Counted from the stretch's first letter, positions 42,301 to 50,870 are shown. The stretch is 64,000 nucleotides of DNA from Glycomyces buryatensis (GCF_004912275.1 NZ_STGY01000025.1:62001-126000); one strand, 5' to 3'. Numbers and translations are program-made. Notes: a model not told the origin generated them from the sequence alone.

Positions 42301-42504
42301 GGCTGGACTTCGGGTCTGAAGCGGCGGTTGCGAGGCGGGGGAGCGGTCGAAGTCGACATAGAGCCGGGCTTCGGCGGCGGCTACTACTTCGAAGCCGAAG
42401 AGGTCCAGACGATCAAGGAAGTTCGCTTCCCGGCCGGTCAGGTCGAGGCGGTGACGATCTCGGAGATCATCGGAACCCTGGCGAGGGCGACGAGGACCGA
42501 ATAG
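39334..42504 (+). CDS. DUF4132 domain protein (MolR-related)
   Basis: A 1056-residue soluble protein made mostly of helical repeats, ending in the DUF4132 domain: KFERLKKGLKSVGTEQTKRL, then LLVDHALMWHLAKRLVWQ (about 860-880), LPEDARIRIAHPL, and a C-terminal GGGYYFEAEEV with FGG-type glycines. This family includes E. coli MolR/YehI. The N-terminal WGR domain often found with it is not seen here. Function is not established. A solitary gene with no clear ribosome-binding site; its start overlaps the divergent 39335 start. Confidence 0.82.
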   Translation: MNDERAFELPDEDHLELRPELLRHNQIALLDGAIPRRGRRSTGPYVPLGNLTEHWKEVGVRRRMSHLRHAVESPQSDPVVASALQSYLRGEPDPLGAAAAFQVVSRAGTPLWAIDYLQFDAWLGEHGAEFAVAATAELLAVHAVGSQSGQPAGRYSSEMFAVEFVPPNPRGAYWVSRGVEAHRVRELLAALPETEYRRFRDVFEDRGGNVRQRLLRAFCMPTEQDWVEESCAEWGASGEESWIHQEMLIASVASAEQLATAGITTLDEWGRSFRTVQALLDSVGVGGVPILTETILNGEGKRNKDYLCEVLAQLPSDEAMAFLLDHVVEQGTWQLLREAAERFPQRTLRAIARLADAADPGQRARFSSLVTAIPLVGEAAYAVAEPGVRETIDRLLNLDGVPSVAEEVPEFLASPPWKQKRPKRKRAVVELTPIGGTSLRWAEGERELWAEGGKAIVEAQVSLAEGGLDAVPEVLAALAKQPREHRALPPIGGSEAARLVADWLVRLRSTRASVLTWMNRHGLDAIAWLVPDAVGKAGKQKQAAEAALRFLAGRHGVDAVLASAADYEDEAVAAVKTILDADPLDPGTRKPKAPDWAGQVREVPVLLRGREARLPCEAVEHLVAAMSLDSISIPYAGLDEVKRHCDAASLRAFSWAVFEAWTVDGAPPKDVWAFTQLARFADVETVERLEAQIRRWPGEGLTKRAVNGLEVLGAIESEESLKAVYDMQRSGKSKPLKQAAEDQVELIAAGMGLDAEELADRLVPDFELGEDATLRLDYGNRRFKVGFDEQLRPFVIDEKDKIRKSLPKPGPGDDLEAAGEAKQKFERLKKGLKSVGTEQTKRLEFAMVEGRTWSKGEFQRLLVDHALMWHLAKRLVWQANSETGTVTFRLAEDRTVTDAEENERDLPEDARIRIAHPLLMGGEVETWAEILADYEVLQPFEQLGRQVKAPTEAESKAGKLTRFAGTKSNTGALYGLSKKDWLPMREPSSGWTSGLKRRLRGGGAVEVDIEPGFGGGYYFEAEEVQTIKEVRFPAGQVEAVTISEIIGTLARATRTE

Positions 42505-42576
42505 GACGATCGGCCGTGGCCCTCGTCAGCGAGGTAGCGGGCGGCGTGGAAGCCGTTCTCGGGCGTCCTTGTCGCG

Positions 42577-43176
42577 TCAGGCGAACCCTTCGACATCGCA
42601 TACCTTCCACTCGCCGTCTTCCTCGACGACGGTCAGGATCGTGATGATGTCGCCGGGCCTCGACTCCTTCTCCCAGATGTAGTCGTAGGTCGGCTCCTGG
42701 TCGAGCAGGAATATCGCCACCTCGGTGTCGCCGTTGTACTCGCGCGAGGTCACGAAGATGTTCGAGACGGTGTAGTCGTCGTCCCTCGCCTCGTGTGCTT
42801 CGGCGTCCTGCAGGTCCGCGGTGACGACAGATGACGGGTTCGCGCACGTGCGGGGTTCGAGCGCGTCGAGGTCGTCATTGATTCGCGCTTCGAACCAGAG
42901 CGTCGCCGCACCTTCTCGGCTGTCCAGATCGACTTCTTCCGTGGTCGAGTATTCCAGCGCCGGTCCTGGTTCGTCGCTTCCCGACTCCGCCGGGTCGGCG
43001 GCCAGCGGTTCGGGAGCGGGCTCGGCCAATTCGCCGGGGAGCACCGTGATGCCGAGGAACCCCATGGCGCCGAGGATCGCCAAGACGCTGATGGTGACCA
43101 CGAGCATTGCGGCCTGGTCCCAGGTCATTCGCCGGGACCGGGCGGGCTGACGGGTGGGACTGGGGCGATCGGTCAT
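42577..43176 (-). CDS. Single-pass membrane protein with extracytoplasmic NTF2-like domain
   Basis: A 199-residue protein: an Arg-rich cytosolic N-terminus, one membrane helix (about residues 22-44), a Pro/Glu/Ala linker (about 50-85), then a domain of about 110 residues with a helix-rich start (GAATLWFEARINDDLDAL), two cysteines (RTCANPS and VCDVEG) and beta strands ending in VEEDGEWKVCDV. The pattern resembles Rv0361-type or SnoaL/NTF2-like actinobacterial membrane proteins. Function unknown. It stands alone, convergent with the DUF4132 gene. Confidence 0.65.
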   Translation of the reverse strand: MTDRPSPTRQPARSRRMTWDQAAMLVVTISVLAILGAMGFLGITVLPGELAEPAPEPLAADPAESGSDEPGPALEYSTTEEVDLDSREGAATLWFEARINDDLDALEPRTCANPSSVVTADLQDAEAHEARDDDYTVSNIFVTSREYNGDTEVAIFLLDQEPTYDYIWEKESRPGDIITILTVVEEDGEWKVCDVEGFA

Positions 43177-43597
43177 GCGGTTTCGGCCTTCTTCGTTCCG
43201 GACGTTGACGGGTGGACCGAGGACGCGGTGCCGCCGCACGGCGTCATGAGGGCACGCATGGCACCGAATCCCCTTCGGTGGTTGGAAACCTTCCGTTCAG
43301 GGCGAGGTTATGACACCCGATCCTTCTTCAAATATTGTCCATTAAGCACTTCCACTACCGCTGGAACCGCCATCGCGACTGGTCACGGACGGTATGCGGC
43401 CGCATTGTCGCCGATAGCCTCGCGTGAGAGGCGGCCGCCGAGCCGCCGGTATCCCGCCGGTGCCCTGCCGCCCGATCCGGCCGATCTGACCACGACTCGC
43501 CCGGCCGCGTGGTCGGTCGGGGCTTCGACGTGAGCCGTGATCTGGATTACCAGGGGTCGGCTTGCCGTCTTGCTTTCATGTCGGTCAAAATAAACGT
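43177..43597. other. 421-bp intergenic region
   Basis: Divergent promoter region between the membrane protein and arsR. An AT-rich stretch (ttcaaatattgtccattaag, about 43327-43347) and gtcaaaataaacgt just before arsR could be promoter or ArsR-binding DNA. No palindrome strong enough to call and no coding sequence were found. Confidence 0.5.
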
Positions 43598-43969
43598 ATG
43601 TCGAAGCAACCTGGTCGCGAGCCGATCGCGCTGACCCTGGCGGACTGCCGCACCCCGCTGATCAAAGAGCCCTTGAACGCCGATCAGGCCGAGCGGCTCG
43701 CCCCGTCGTTCAAGGCCCTCGGCGACCCGATCCGGCTGCGCCTGCTCTCCCTCATCGCGTCCCACGCGGGCGGGGAGGCGTGCGTCTGCGACCTGACCGA
43801 AGGATTCGACGTGTCCGCGCCGACGATCTCCCACCACCTCAAGGTGCTCAAGGAGATCGGCCTGGTCACCTCCGAGCGCCGCGGCACCTGGGTCTACTAC
43901 CGCGCCGCGCCCGCCGCGCTCGACCTGCTCTCCACGGTCCTGTCGGTCCCGCAGGAGGCCGGCGTATGA
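43598..43969 (+). CDS. arsR: ArsR-family arsenic-responsive repressor
   Basis: A 123-residue winged-helix repressor. FKALGDPIRLRLLSLI opens the DNA-binding domain. EACVCDLTEGF carries the CxC pair of the As(III)-binding site at the start of the recognition region, and SAPTISHHLKVLKEIGLV is the recognition helix. It would leave the promoter on binding arsenite or antimonite. First gene of arsR-acr3-arsC; its end overlaps acr3 (ATGA). Confidence 0.93.
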   Translation: MSKQPGREPIALTLADCRTPLIKEPLNADQAERLAPSFKALGDPIRLRLLSLIASHAGGEACVCDLTEGFDVSAPTISHHLKVLKEIGLVTSERRGTWVYYRAAPAALDLLSTVLSVPQEAGV

Positions 43970-45048
43970 CCGCCACCGCCACGGCCGCCCCGACCGCGAT
44001 GGGCGGCAGGCTCTCCACCCTCGACAAGTACCTGCCGGTGTGGATCGGCGCCGCGATGGTCGCCGGCATCGCGCTCGGCCAGTGGGTGCCCGGAGTCGGC
44101 AAGGTGCTCAACGCGGTCCAGATCGGCGGGATCAGCCTGCCGATCGCGGCGGGCCTGCTGCTTATGATGTACCCGGTCCTGGCGAAGGTCCGCTACGACA
44201 AGCTCGACTCGGTCACCGCGGACAAGCGGCTACTGGTCTCCTCGATCGTCCTCAACTGGCTCATCGGCCCGGCGCTGATGTTCGCCCTCGCCTGGATCTT
44301 CCTGCCCGATCTCCCCGCGTTCCGGACCGGACTCATCATCGTCGGCCTGGCCCGCTGCATCGCGATGGTCATCATCTGGAACGACCTCGCCTGCGGCGAC
44401 CGGGAAGCGGCCGCGGTCCTCGTCGCGTTGAACTCGGTCTTCCAGGTGATCGCCTTCGGCGCGCTCGGCTGGCTCTACCTCGACGCGCTCCCCAGGTGGC
44501 TCGGCCTGGACTCGACCGGCCTGGAAGTCTCCGGTTGGGAGATCGCGCTCAATGTCGCCGTGTTCCTCGGCGTGCCGCTCGCCGCGGGCTACCTGACCCG
44601 CCGCGTCGGCGAGCGCCGCAAGGGCAGGGACTGGTACGAGTCGAAGTTCCTCCCGAAGATCGGCCCGTTCGCGCTCTACGGACTGCTGTTCACCATCGTG
44701 GTCCTCTTCGCCCTGCAAGGCGAGGCGATCCTCGGTCAGCCGATGGACGTCGTCCGGATCGCGATCCCACTGCTCGCCTACTTCGCGATCATGTGGGCCG
44801 GCTCCTTCGCCTTCGGCAAGGCCGTGGGATTGAACTACGAACGCACCACCACGCTCGCGTTCACCGCCGCGGGCAATAACTTCGAACTGGCCATCGCCGT
44901 CGCGATCGCGACCTTCGGGGCGGCCTCGGGCCAGGCCCTCGCGGGCGTGGTCGGCCCGCTCATCGAGGTCCCGGTCCTGGTGGGCCTGGTCTACGTGAGC
45001 CTGTGGGCCCGCCGCCTCTTCCGCACTCCCGCAGCCAAAGTCGCCTGA
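43966..45048 (+). CDS. acr3: ACR3-type arsenite efflux transporter
   Basis: A 360-residue membrane protein with ten hydrophobic segments. The fourth region contains GLARCIAMVIIWNDLA, whose Cys is the conserved As(III) residue of ACR3. Further signatures are MMYPVLAKVRYDKL and FTAAGNNFELAIAVAI. It extrudes arsenite with the proton gradient. It is coupled to arsR by a 4-nt overlap. Confidence 0.95.
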   Translation: MTATATAAPTAMGGRLSTLDKYLPVWIGAAMVAGIALGQWVPGVGKVLNAVQIGGISLPIAAGLLLMMYPVLAKVRYDKLDSVTADKRLLVSSIVLNWLIGPALMFALAWIFLPDLPAFRTGLIIVGLARCIAMVIIWNDLACGDREAAAVLVALNSVFQVIAFGALGWLYLDALPRWLGLDSTGLEVSGWEIALNVAVFLGVPLAAGYLTRRVGERRKGRDWYESKFLPKIGPFALYGLLFTIVVLFALQGEAILGQPMDVVRIAIPLLAYFAIMWAGSFAFGKAVGLNYERTTTLAFTAAGNNFELAIAVAIATFGAASGQALAGVVGPLIEVPVLVGLVYVSLWARRLFRTPAAKVA

Positions 45049-45104
45049 TCATGTCCACCGACCACCGTCCAGAGCAAAGGCCCTACTCACAAAGGAAGCC
45101 CACC

Positions 45105-45524
45105 ATGTCCGAGAAGCCGTCCGTCCTCTTCGTCTGCGTCCACAATGCCGGACGCTCGCAGATGGCCGCCGGGTGGCTGGCCCACCTCGCCGCCGGCCGC
45201 GTCGAGGTCCGTTCCGCCGGGTCCGCCCCGGCCGACCAGGTGAACCCGGCCGCGGTCGAGGCGATGAGGGAGGTCGGGATCGACATCTCGGCCGAATCGC
45301 CGAAGATCCTGACCTACGACGCGGTCGAGGCCTCCGACGTGTGCATCACCATGGGCTGCGGCGACGCCTGCCCCGTCTTCCCCGGGAAGCGCTACCTGGA
45401 CTGGAAGCTCGACGACCCCGCCGGGCAGGGCGTCGAGGCCGTCCGCCCCATCCGCGACGAGATCAAGACCCGCATCGAGGGACTGATCGCCGAACTCTTC
45501 CCCGAAGACGACGGAAAGGCCTGA
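45105..45524 (+). CDS. arsC: Arsenate reductase, LMW-phosphatase type
   Basis: A 139-residue protein with the P-loop VCVHNAGRSQMA (active-site Cys at about residue 11), typical of low-molecular-weight-phosphatase-like ArsC. GCGDACPVFPGKRYLDWKLDDP carries the second Cys pair and catalytic Asp. It reduces As(V) to As(III), which Acr3 exports. The ATG at 45105 follows aaaggaag; an in-frame ATG at 45051 would add 18 unrelated residues. Confidence 0.93.
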   Translation: MSEKPSVLFVCVHNAGRSQMAAGWLAHLAAGRVEVRSAGSAPADQVNPAAVEAMREVGIDISAESPKILTYDAVEASDVCITMGCGDACPVFPGKRYLDWKLDDPAGQGVEAVRPIRDEIKTRIEGLIAELFPEDDGKA

Positions 45525-45669
45525 GCAGCGAGAACCTCGGTGACCGCGATCGGCTCGTCAAGCGGCTCAACCCGGCTTGAGGATCGGGCCTTCCGGGCGT
45601 TCGTTATGTGGGCGGTGAACTCTTCCGTGGCGTCATTGTTAGACGGCACACCACCAGACACGATGAGCG

Positions 45670-45700
45670 CCGATACTCTCCGGTTGCACAGTAGTATCGG
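45670..45700 (+). promoter_or_regulatory. Inverted repeat upstream of SulP gene
   Basis: CCGATACT (45670-45677) and AGTATCGG (45693-45700) form an exact 8-bp inverted repeat around 15 bp, 69 bp before the SulP start. It could be an operator (the convergent MerR regulator is a candidate binder) or a chance hairpin. Confidence 0.35.
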
Positions 45701-45769
45701 TGAGGTCTTCCGGCACCGTCCCAACGCCGTCTCGGTGCGCCCTCGCCCGCTTACCGTGAACGGTGTTGC

Positions 45770-47266
45770 ATGCCTCTTGCCGCCCAGCTGCGCTCTGCGC
45801 GCGGCCGATTCGTCCTGCCCAGGCCGCTCGTGCCCTTCCTGCGAATTGAATTGCTCGCCGGTCTGCTGGTCGCCCTCGCGCTGATCCCCGAGGCGATCGC
45901 GTTCTCGATCATCGCGGGCGTCGATCCGCGCGTCGGACTGTTCGCGTCGTTCGTCATGGCCTGCTCGATCGCCTTCCTCGGCGGACGCCCGGCCATGATC
46001 TCGGCCGCGACCGGCGCGATGGCCCTGGTCGTCGCCCCGCTGGTCGCCTCGCACGGTGTCGGGTACTTGATCGCGGCCACCGTCCTCGCGGGCCTGATCC
46101 AGGTCGTCCTGGCGTTCACCGGCGTCGCCAAGCTGATGCGGTTCATTCCCCGCAGCGTCCTCACCGGGTTCATCAACGCGCTCGCGATCCTGATCTTCAT
46201 GGCGCAGATTCCGCACTTCTGGGGCGCGAACTGGATGGTGTGGGCCCTGATCGGCTCCGGACTCGCCGTCATCTGGGGCCTGCCCCTGGTCTTCAAGGCC
46301 GTCCCCTCGCCGCTGGTCGCCATCGTCGGCCTCACCGTGGTGACGGTGGCCTTCGGGATCGCGGTGCCGAACGTCGGCGACATGGGCGAACTGCCTTCGG
46401 GCCTGCCGTTCCTCGCCCTGCCGGACGTCCCGTTCAACCTGGACACGCTCTCCGTCATCGCGCCGTACGCCCTGGGGCTCGCGGCGGTCGGCCTGCTCGA
46501 GTCGCTCATGACCGCCAAGGTCGTCGACGACGCCACCGACACCCGCTCCAATAAGACCCGCGAGGCCGCCGGCCAGGGCATCGGCAATGTGCTGGTCGGG
46601 TTCTTCGGCGGCATGGCCGGATGCGCGATGATCGGCCAGACCATGATCAACGTCAAGGCCGGGGCGCGTTCGCGCCTCTCGACCTTCTCGGCCGGGATCT
46701 TCCTGCTGATCCTCATCGTCGTCCTCGGCGGCGTGGTCGCGCAGATCCCCATGGCCGCGCTGGTCGCGGTCATGATCTTCGTGTCCGCGGTGACCTTCGA
46801 CTGGCACTCCATCCGACCCAAGACCCTGAAGAAGATGCCGGTCTCCGAGACCATCGTCATGGTCGTCACCGTCGCGGCGACCGTCGCGACCCACAACCTC
46901 GCCATCGGCGTCGGTGCGGGTGTCATCGTCGCGATGGTCGCCTTCGCCCGCAAGGTCGCGCACGTCGTGGAGGTCACCAGCGTCACCGACCCCGACGGCT
47001 CGACCGAGGTCTACGCCGTCACCGGCCAGTTGTTCTTCGCCTCCAGCAATGACCTCGTGCATTTCTTCGACTACGACGGCGACCCCGACAAGATCGTCAT
47101 CGACCTGTCCGACGCCCACGTGTGGGACGCCTCCACCGTCTCCGCGCTGGATGCGATCGAGGAGAAGTACGCCGCCCGAGGCAAGACCGTCGAGTTCGTC
47201 GGCCTCAACCGGCCCAGCGCCGAACTGCACGGGGAGCTCTCGGGGAACCTCACCTCGGCGCACTGA
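45770..47266 (+). CDS. SulP-family anion permease with STAS domain
   Basis: A 498-residue transporter of the SLC26/SulP family with about eleven to twelve hydrophobic segments. LVALALIPEAIAFSIIAGVDPRVGL marks the first core helices (quoted here only as family region, about residues 33-57), and GMAGCAMIGQTMINVKAGARSRLS the helix 10 region. A C-terminal STAS domain spans about residues 400-498 (VIDLSDAHVWDASTVSALD). Family substrates are sulfate, bicarbonate and other anions; specificity is unclear. It follows the ars operon but seems separately transcribed. Confidence 0.88.
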   Translation: MPLAAQLRSARGRFVLPRPLVPFLRIELLAGLLVALALIPEAIAFSIIAGVDPRVGLFASFVMACSIAFLGGRPAMISAATGAMALVVAPLVASHGVGYLIAATVLAGLIQVVLAFTGVAKLMRFIPRSVLTGFINALAILIFMAQIPHFWGANWMVWALIGSGLAVIWGLPLVFKAVPSPLVAIVGLTVVTVAFGIAVPNVGDMGELPSGLPFLALPDVPFNLDTLSVIAPYALGLAAVGLLESLMTAKVVDDATDTRSNKTREAAGQGIGNVLVGFFGGMAGCAMIGQTMINVKAGARSRLSTFSAGIFLLILIVVLGGVVAQIPMAALVAVMIFVSAVTFDWHSIRPKTLKKMPVSETIVMVVTVAATVATHNLAIGVGAGVIVAMVAFARKVAHVVEVTSVTDPDGSTEVYAVTGQLFFASSNDLVHFFDYDGDPDKIVIDLSDAHVWDASTVSALDAIEEKYAARGKTVEFVGLNRPSAELHGELSGNLTSAH

Positions 47267-47306
47267 GGGGCCGAAGGCGCGGACGGAGCGACCGCACCGG
47301 GTCCGG

Positions 47307-47735
47307 TCAGGACTTGGGTGCGGTGTCCTCGCCGGCGGGTTCGAGCGCGGTGATCCGGTCGGCCACGTCGGCGGCGAACTCCTCGGCGCCGACCAGCTGC
47401 TCCCGCATCAGCGCGCAGCGGGCGCGGGCGATCGCATGGAACGCGGCCAGGGATGAACGCAGCACGGCGGCCTCGTCGGGACCGACGTCATCGGCGCCTG
47501 CGCGGTCGAGGGCGGCGAGCAGGTCCCGGATCTGGTCGAGCGAGAGATCGAGGGGCTTGAGCTTGCGGATCAGCCACAGGCGGCGCACATCGGCCTCGGT
47601 GTAGAGCCGGAACCGGCCCTGGCTGCGCTCGGAGGGCACGACCAGGCCGACCTCCTCGTAGTAGCGAATCGTCCGCAGACTCAAAGACGTCCGCTCGGCC
47701 ACCTCGCCGATCTGCATGTACTCGTCGCCGTCCAT
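47307..47735 (-). CDS. MerR-family transcriptional regulator
   Basis: A 142-residue regulator. The N-terminal MerR winged helix begins MQIGEVAERTSLSLRTIRYYEE and continues GRFRLYTEADVRRL. A coiled-coil dimerisation helix and a short C-terminal effector region with two cysteines far apart follow; no metal-binding loop is obvious. Convergent with the SulP gene. The ATG at 47735 follows ggggtggga. Confidence 0.88.
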   Translation of the reverse strand: MDGDEYMQIGEVAERTSLSLRTIRYYEEVGLVVPSERSQGRFRLYTEADVRRLWLIRKLKPLDLSLDQIRDLLAALDRAGADDVGPDEAAVLRSSLAAFHAIARARCALMREQLVGAEEFAADVADRITALEPAGEDTAPKS

Positions 47736-47934
47736 TCCCACCCCGCCCTCTGCGTCCTGGACTGCCACCCTACCGGCCGGTTTTCGTCGGCGCGGATGAG
47801 CGCGGGCGCAGGCGACGGGCCCGACCGCGCGTGCATCGCGCGGCCGGGCCCTGTGGAATCACCCCACCCGAAGGCTGAGGCTCATGGGAGGCGATCGGCG
47901 TCTCCCACGTCTGCGTCGACGCGTGGCGCGTCGG

Positions 47935-48537
47935 TCATGCCGCCTTGGCCGCCTCGTATCGGGCGGCGACGTCCTGCCAGTTGACGACCTCCCACATCGC
48001 CTTCACGAAGTCGGGGCGGACGTTCTTGTATTGGAGGTAGTACGCGTGCTCCCAGGCGTCGAAGGCGAGCAGCGGCACCGAGGACTGGGCGACGTTCCCG
48101 TGGTGGTCGTAGACCTGCTCCACGATGAGGCGCCCCGACGTCGGTTCGTAGGAGAGGACGCCCCAGCCCGAACCCTGGACGAGGGTGGTCGCGGCAGAGA
48201 GCTGCCCGTGGAAGCCCTCGAAGGAGCCGAAGTACTCGTTGATCGCGTCGGCCAGGTCGCCCTCGGGCCGGTCGCCGCCGTCCGGGCTCATGTTCTCCCA
48301 GTAGAGGGAGTGGAGAACGTGGCCGGAGACATTGAACGCGAGGGTCTTCTCCAGGCCTACGATCCCGCCGAAGTCGCCCTTGTCGCGCGCCTCCGCGATC
48401 CGCTCCAGGGTGTCGTTGGCGCCCTTGACATACGCGGCGTGGTGCTTGTCGTGGTGCAGTTCGAGGATATGGCCGTTGATGTGCGGCTCCAGCGAGCCGT
48501 AATCGTAGGGCAGGTCCGGGAGCGTGTAGACGGTCAT
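47935..48537 (-). CDS. sod: Superoxide dismutase, Fe/Mn type
   Basis: A 200-residue Fe/Mn [20 protein letters not shown] at the start, first metal ligand in [12 protein letters not shown], second in [13 protein letters not shown], and the last two in [16 protein letters not shown]. The sequence is close to the Streptomyces SodF type. It disproportionates superoxide in the cytosol. A Nur-type palindrome lies 56 bp upstream of the ATG, so it is probably repressed when nickel is plentiful and a nickel SOD can take over. Confidence 0.94.
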   Translation of the reverse strand: MTVYTLPDLPYDYGSLEPHINGHILELHHDKHHAAYVKGANDTLERIAEARDKGDFGGIVGLEKTLAFNVSGHVLHSLYWENMSPDGGDRPEGDLADAINEYFGSFEGFHGQLSAATTLVQGSGWGVLSYEPTSGRLIVEQVYDHHGNVAQSSVPLLAFDAWEHAYYLQYKNVRPDFVKAMWEVVNWQDVAARYEAAKAA

Positions 48538-48592
48538 CGTGGGCGGTCCCCCTTGGTGGTGCGGCGGTGCAGTGCTTATTGCCAGAAGCTTA

Positions 48593-48615
48593 CTATTGCA
48601 AGTGTCTTGCAATAG
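48593..48615 (-). promoter_or_regulatory. Nur-type (nickel) operator before sod
   Basis: CTATTGCAA-gtgtc-TTGCAATAG has 9-bp arms identical to those at 23333-23355 and the same 5-bp spacing. It matches the Nur box TTGCAA-N5-TTGCAA described upstream of Streptomyces sodF and nickel-uptake genes. Confidence 0.82.
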
Positions 48616-48647
48616 AAGGACCCAGGGGTTCGCGTTTCGCTCATGAA

Positions 48648-48662
48648 TACCCCTATAGGGTA
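48648..48662 (+). promoter_or_regulatory. CsoR-like copper operator
   Basis: TACCC-ctata-GGGTA is a perfect palindrome of the GC-rich, TA-flanked type bound by copper-sensing CsoR repressors. It lies 90 bp before a His-rich protein gene and a multicopper oxidase. The assignment rests on motif likeness plus context. Confidence 0.5.
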
Positions 48663-48751
48663 CGATCATGCGGTGTGACGGCGAGTCGCCGTGGCCAATG
48701 TCGTTGAGCGAGTACCGAAGTGCTCGTCCCGCCCGCGGATTGGAGGACGCC

Positions 48752-49201
48752 GTGCTTCGCATGCTGCTGCGCCTCGCCTCCGTTGCCGTACTGGCGGTGG
48801 GCATCATCGCGATGCACGCGTTCGGGCATCCGGGCGGGCACGGCGAGGGGCACGGGCATATTGCGGCCGTGATCGCGGTGGAGGGGCCCGACGTTTCCGG
48901 GCCCGCGACGGCGCACGGCGCCGGGCATTCGGCGATGGGGGCGCACGCGATGCCCGTCGAACCGGTCGACGTCGATCCGGAACCGGTGCCGCTCATGTCG
49001 TTTTTGAGCGTCATGGTCTGCGGGGCGATCCTGGTCGGGCTCTCACTGAAGTTCCTGCGCGCCTTCTGGTCACGCCTGCCGGCGTTCGTGTTGCGGCCCG
49101 TCCCGGCGGCCCCCGCGAATCCTCGGCGGTGGGCGCTCCCTCCACCTGAACTGCCGCCGACCGGCCTGCGTCTCAATCGGATCGCGGTGCTGCGGATTTA
49201 G
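48752..49201 (+). CDS. His-rich DUF6153-like membrane protein
   Basis: A 149-residue protein with an N-terminal membrane helix (about 8-28), a His-rich extracytoplasmic loop ([12 protein letters not shown], then [11 protein letters not shown]) suited to copper binding, a second helix (about 84-105) and a Pro/Arg-rich C-terminal tail. The pattern fits DUF6153 proteins, often found with copper-handling genes. The GTG at 48752 is chosen for its GGAGG at 6 nt; an ATG at 48761 is the alternative. It precedes the multicopper oxidase by 69 bp. Confidence 0.72.
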   Translation: MLRMLLRLASVAVLAVGIIAMHAFGHPGGHGEGHGHIAAVIAVEGPDVSGPATAHGAGHSAMGAHAMPVEPVDVDPEPVPLMSFLSVMVCGAILVGLSLKFLRAFWSRLPAFVLRPVPAAPANPRRWALPPPELPPTGLRLNRIAVLRI

Positions 49202-49270
49202 ATTCGGCCCCCGCCAGGGGATAAGCCGCCGAATCCATTCGCAAACCGTGAACCGAAAGGTCCTTTCATC

Positions 49271-50785
49271 ATGCGTGCTCTGACACGTCGCTCCGTGCTG
49301 CGCTCCGGCGCCGTCGCGATCCCCTTCGCCGCCCTCGCGGCCTGCTCCGAAGACCAGGAGCCGAAACCGTCCTTCGTCGGCCCCGACTCCGAGCGGGTCG
49401 CCGCCGCCGAGGCCGCCCGCAATCCCGGTGCCGTCCGGGAAATCACGCTCAATGCCGTTGCCGCCGAGGTCGATCTCGGCGGGTTGATCGTCCCCACCTG
49501 GACCTACGGCGGCACCGTTCCCGGTGCTCCGATCCGCGTCGCCAAGGGCGAGCAGATCAAGGCGACCCTCGTCAACGACCTGCCCGCGGCCACCACCGTC
49601 CACTGGCACGGCCTCCAGCTGCGCTGCGACGCCGACGGGGTCCCCGACCTCACCCAGGCGCCGGTCGAGCCCGGCGAGACCTACACCTACCGGTTCACCG
49701 CCGCCGATTCCGGGACCCACTGGTTCCACCCGCACATGGGCACCCAGCTCGACCGGGGCCTGTACGCGCCGCTCATCGTGGAGGACCCGGACGAGGCCGC
49801 CGAGTGGGACCTGGAGTGGACGGTGGTGCTCGACGACTGGATGGACGGCGTCACCGGTACGCCCGACGACGTGCTCGCCGCGCTCGCCGCCGGGATGGAC
49901 ATGGAAGGCGAGGGATCCCAAGGCGGGCACGACGGCCACGGTCAGGCGCCGACCGCCGACGACTTCCTGCTCCACGGCGCCGAATCCGAGCTCCTCGGTC
50001 CGGACGCGGGCGACGTCAGGTATCCGCACCACCTGGTCAACGGCCGCATCGCGGACGACCCGGAGGTGTTCGAGGCCGAACCCGGCGCGAGGGTGCGGCT
50101 GCGGATCATCAACGCCGGAGCCGATACCGCCTACCGCGTCGCCCTGTCGGGGCATAAGTTCACCGTCACCCACACCGACGGGTTCGCGTGCGAGCAGGCC
50201 GAGGCCGACGCGATCCTCATCGGCATGGGCGAGCGCTACGACGCGATCGTGACGCTCCAAGACGGCGCCTTCGCGCTCGTGGCCGAGGCCGAGGGCAAGC
50301 AGGCCCGCGGCCGGGCGCTGGTGCGCACCGGTTCGGGCGAGGCCCCGGCGGCCGACTTCGCCCCCGCCGAACTCACCGGGCACGTGCTCTCCTACGCAGA
50401 GATCGTCCCGGCCGAGACGACCGCTTTGGAAGCGCGGGAACCGGACCGGGTGATCGACCTGGAACTGACCGGCGGGATGGCGGCGTTCGACTGGGCCATC
50501 AACGGCCGACCGCACGACCTCGGCAATCCCTATCCGATCGAGGAGGGCGAGCGGGTCCGGCTGCGGTTCGTCAACGGCGACGAGATGTGGCACCCGATGC
50601 ACCTGCACGGGCACTCCTTCGCGCTCGCCGAGACCGGGCTGCGCAAGGACACCGCGATCGTGCTGCCCGGCGAGACCGTCGAGGTCGACTTCGACGCGGT
50701 CAACCCCGGCACGTGGATGCTCCACTGCCACAACCTCTACCACGGGGAAGTCGGCATGATGGCCGCCATCGGCTACCTGGATTAG
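49271..50785 (+). CDS. Multicopper oxidase, lipoprotein with Tat-like signal
   Basis: A 504-residue laccase-like enzyme. The N-terminus has RRSVLRSGAVA (Tat-like twin Arg) and a lipobox LAAC, so it is probably exported folded and lipid-anchored. Four copper-binding blocks are complete: HWHG, HWFHPH, HPMHLHGH and HCHNLYHGEVGMM (type 1 Cys, His and Met). A His/Gly/Asp loop near residue 220 (GGHDGHG) may deliver copper. Likely role: oxidising Cu(I) to Cu(II) in copper tolerance, given the His-rich neighbour and the CsoR-like box. Confidence 0.92.
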   Translation: MRALTRRSVLRSGAVAIPFAALAACSEDQEPKPSFVGPDSERVAAAEAARNPGAVREITLNAVAAEVDLGGLIVPTWTYGGTVPGAPIRVAKGEQIKATLVNDLPAATTVHWHGLQLRCDADGVPDLTQAPVEPGETYTYRFTAADSGTHWFHPHMGTQLDRGLYAPLIVEDPDEAAEWDLEWTVVLDDWMDGVTGTPDDVLAALAAGMDMEGEGSQGGHDGHGQAPTADDFLLHGAESELLGPDAGDVRYPHHLVNGRIADDPEVFEAEPGARVRLRIINAGADTAYRVALSGHKFTVTHTDGFACEQAEADAILIGMGERYDAIVTLQDGAFALVAEAEGKQARGRALVRTGSGEAPAADFAPAELTGHVLSYAEIVPAETTALEAREPDRVIDLELTGGMAAFDWAINGRPHDLGNPYPIEEGERVRLRFVNGDEMWHPMHLHGHSFALAETGLRKDTAIVLPGETVEVDFDAVNPGTWMLHCHNLYHGEVGMMAAIGYLD

Positions 50786-50870
50786 AGGACCGAACGACAG
50801 TGTCCGGCCCCATTGGCGGGGCCGGACACCTACTGCATGTTCTCAGTTGCGGAACTTGCGCTGCCGCTGC

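Noticed and set aside
43177-43597. Small protein gene at 43228-43533
   Set aside because: No ribosome-binding site, Arg/Pro-rich composition and no resemblance to any family; the region reads as a promoter interval.
45051-45104. Separate small gene between acr3 and arsC
   Set aside because: It is in frame with arsC without a stop and reads as an upstream extension; the good ribosome-binding site belongs to the ATG at 45105.
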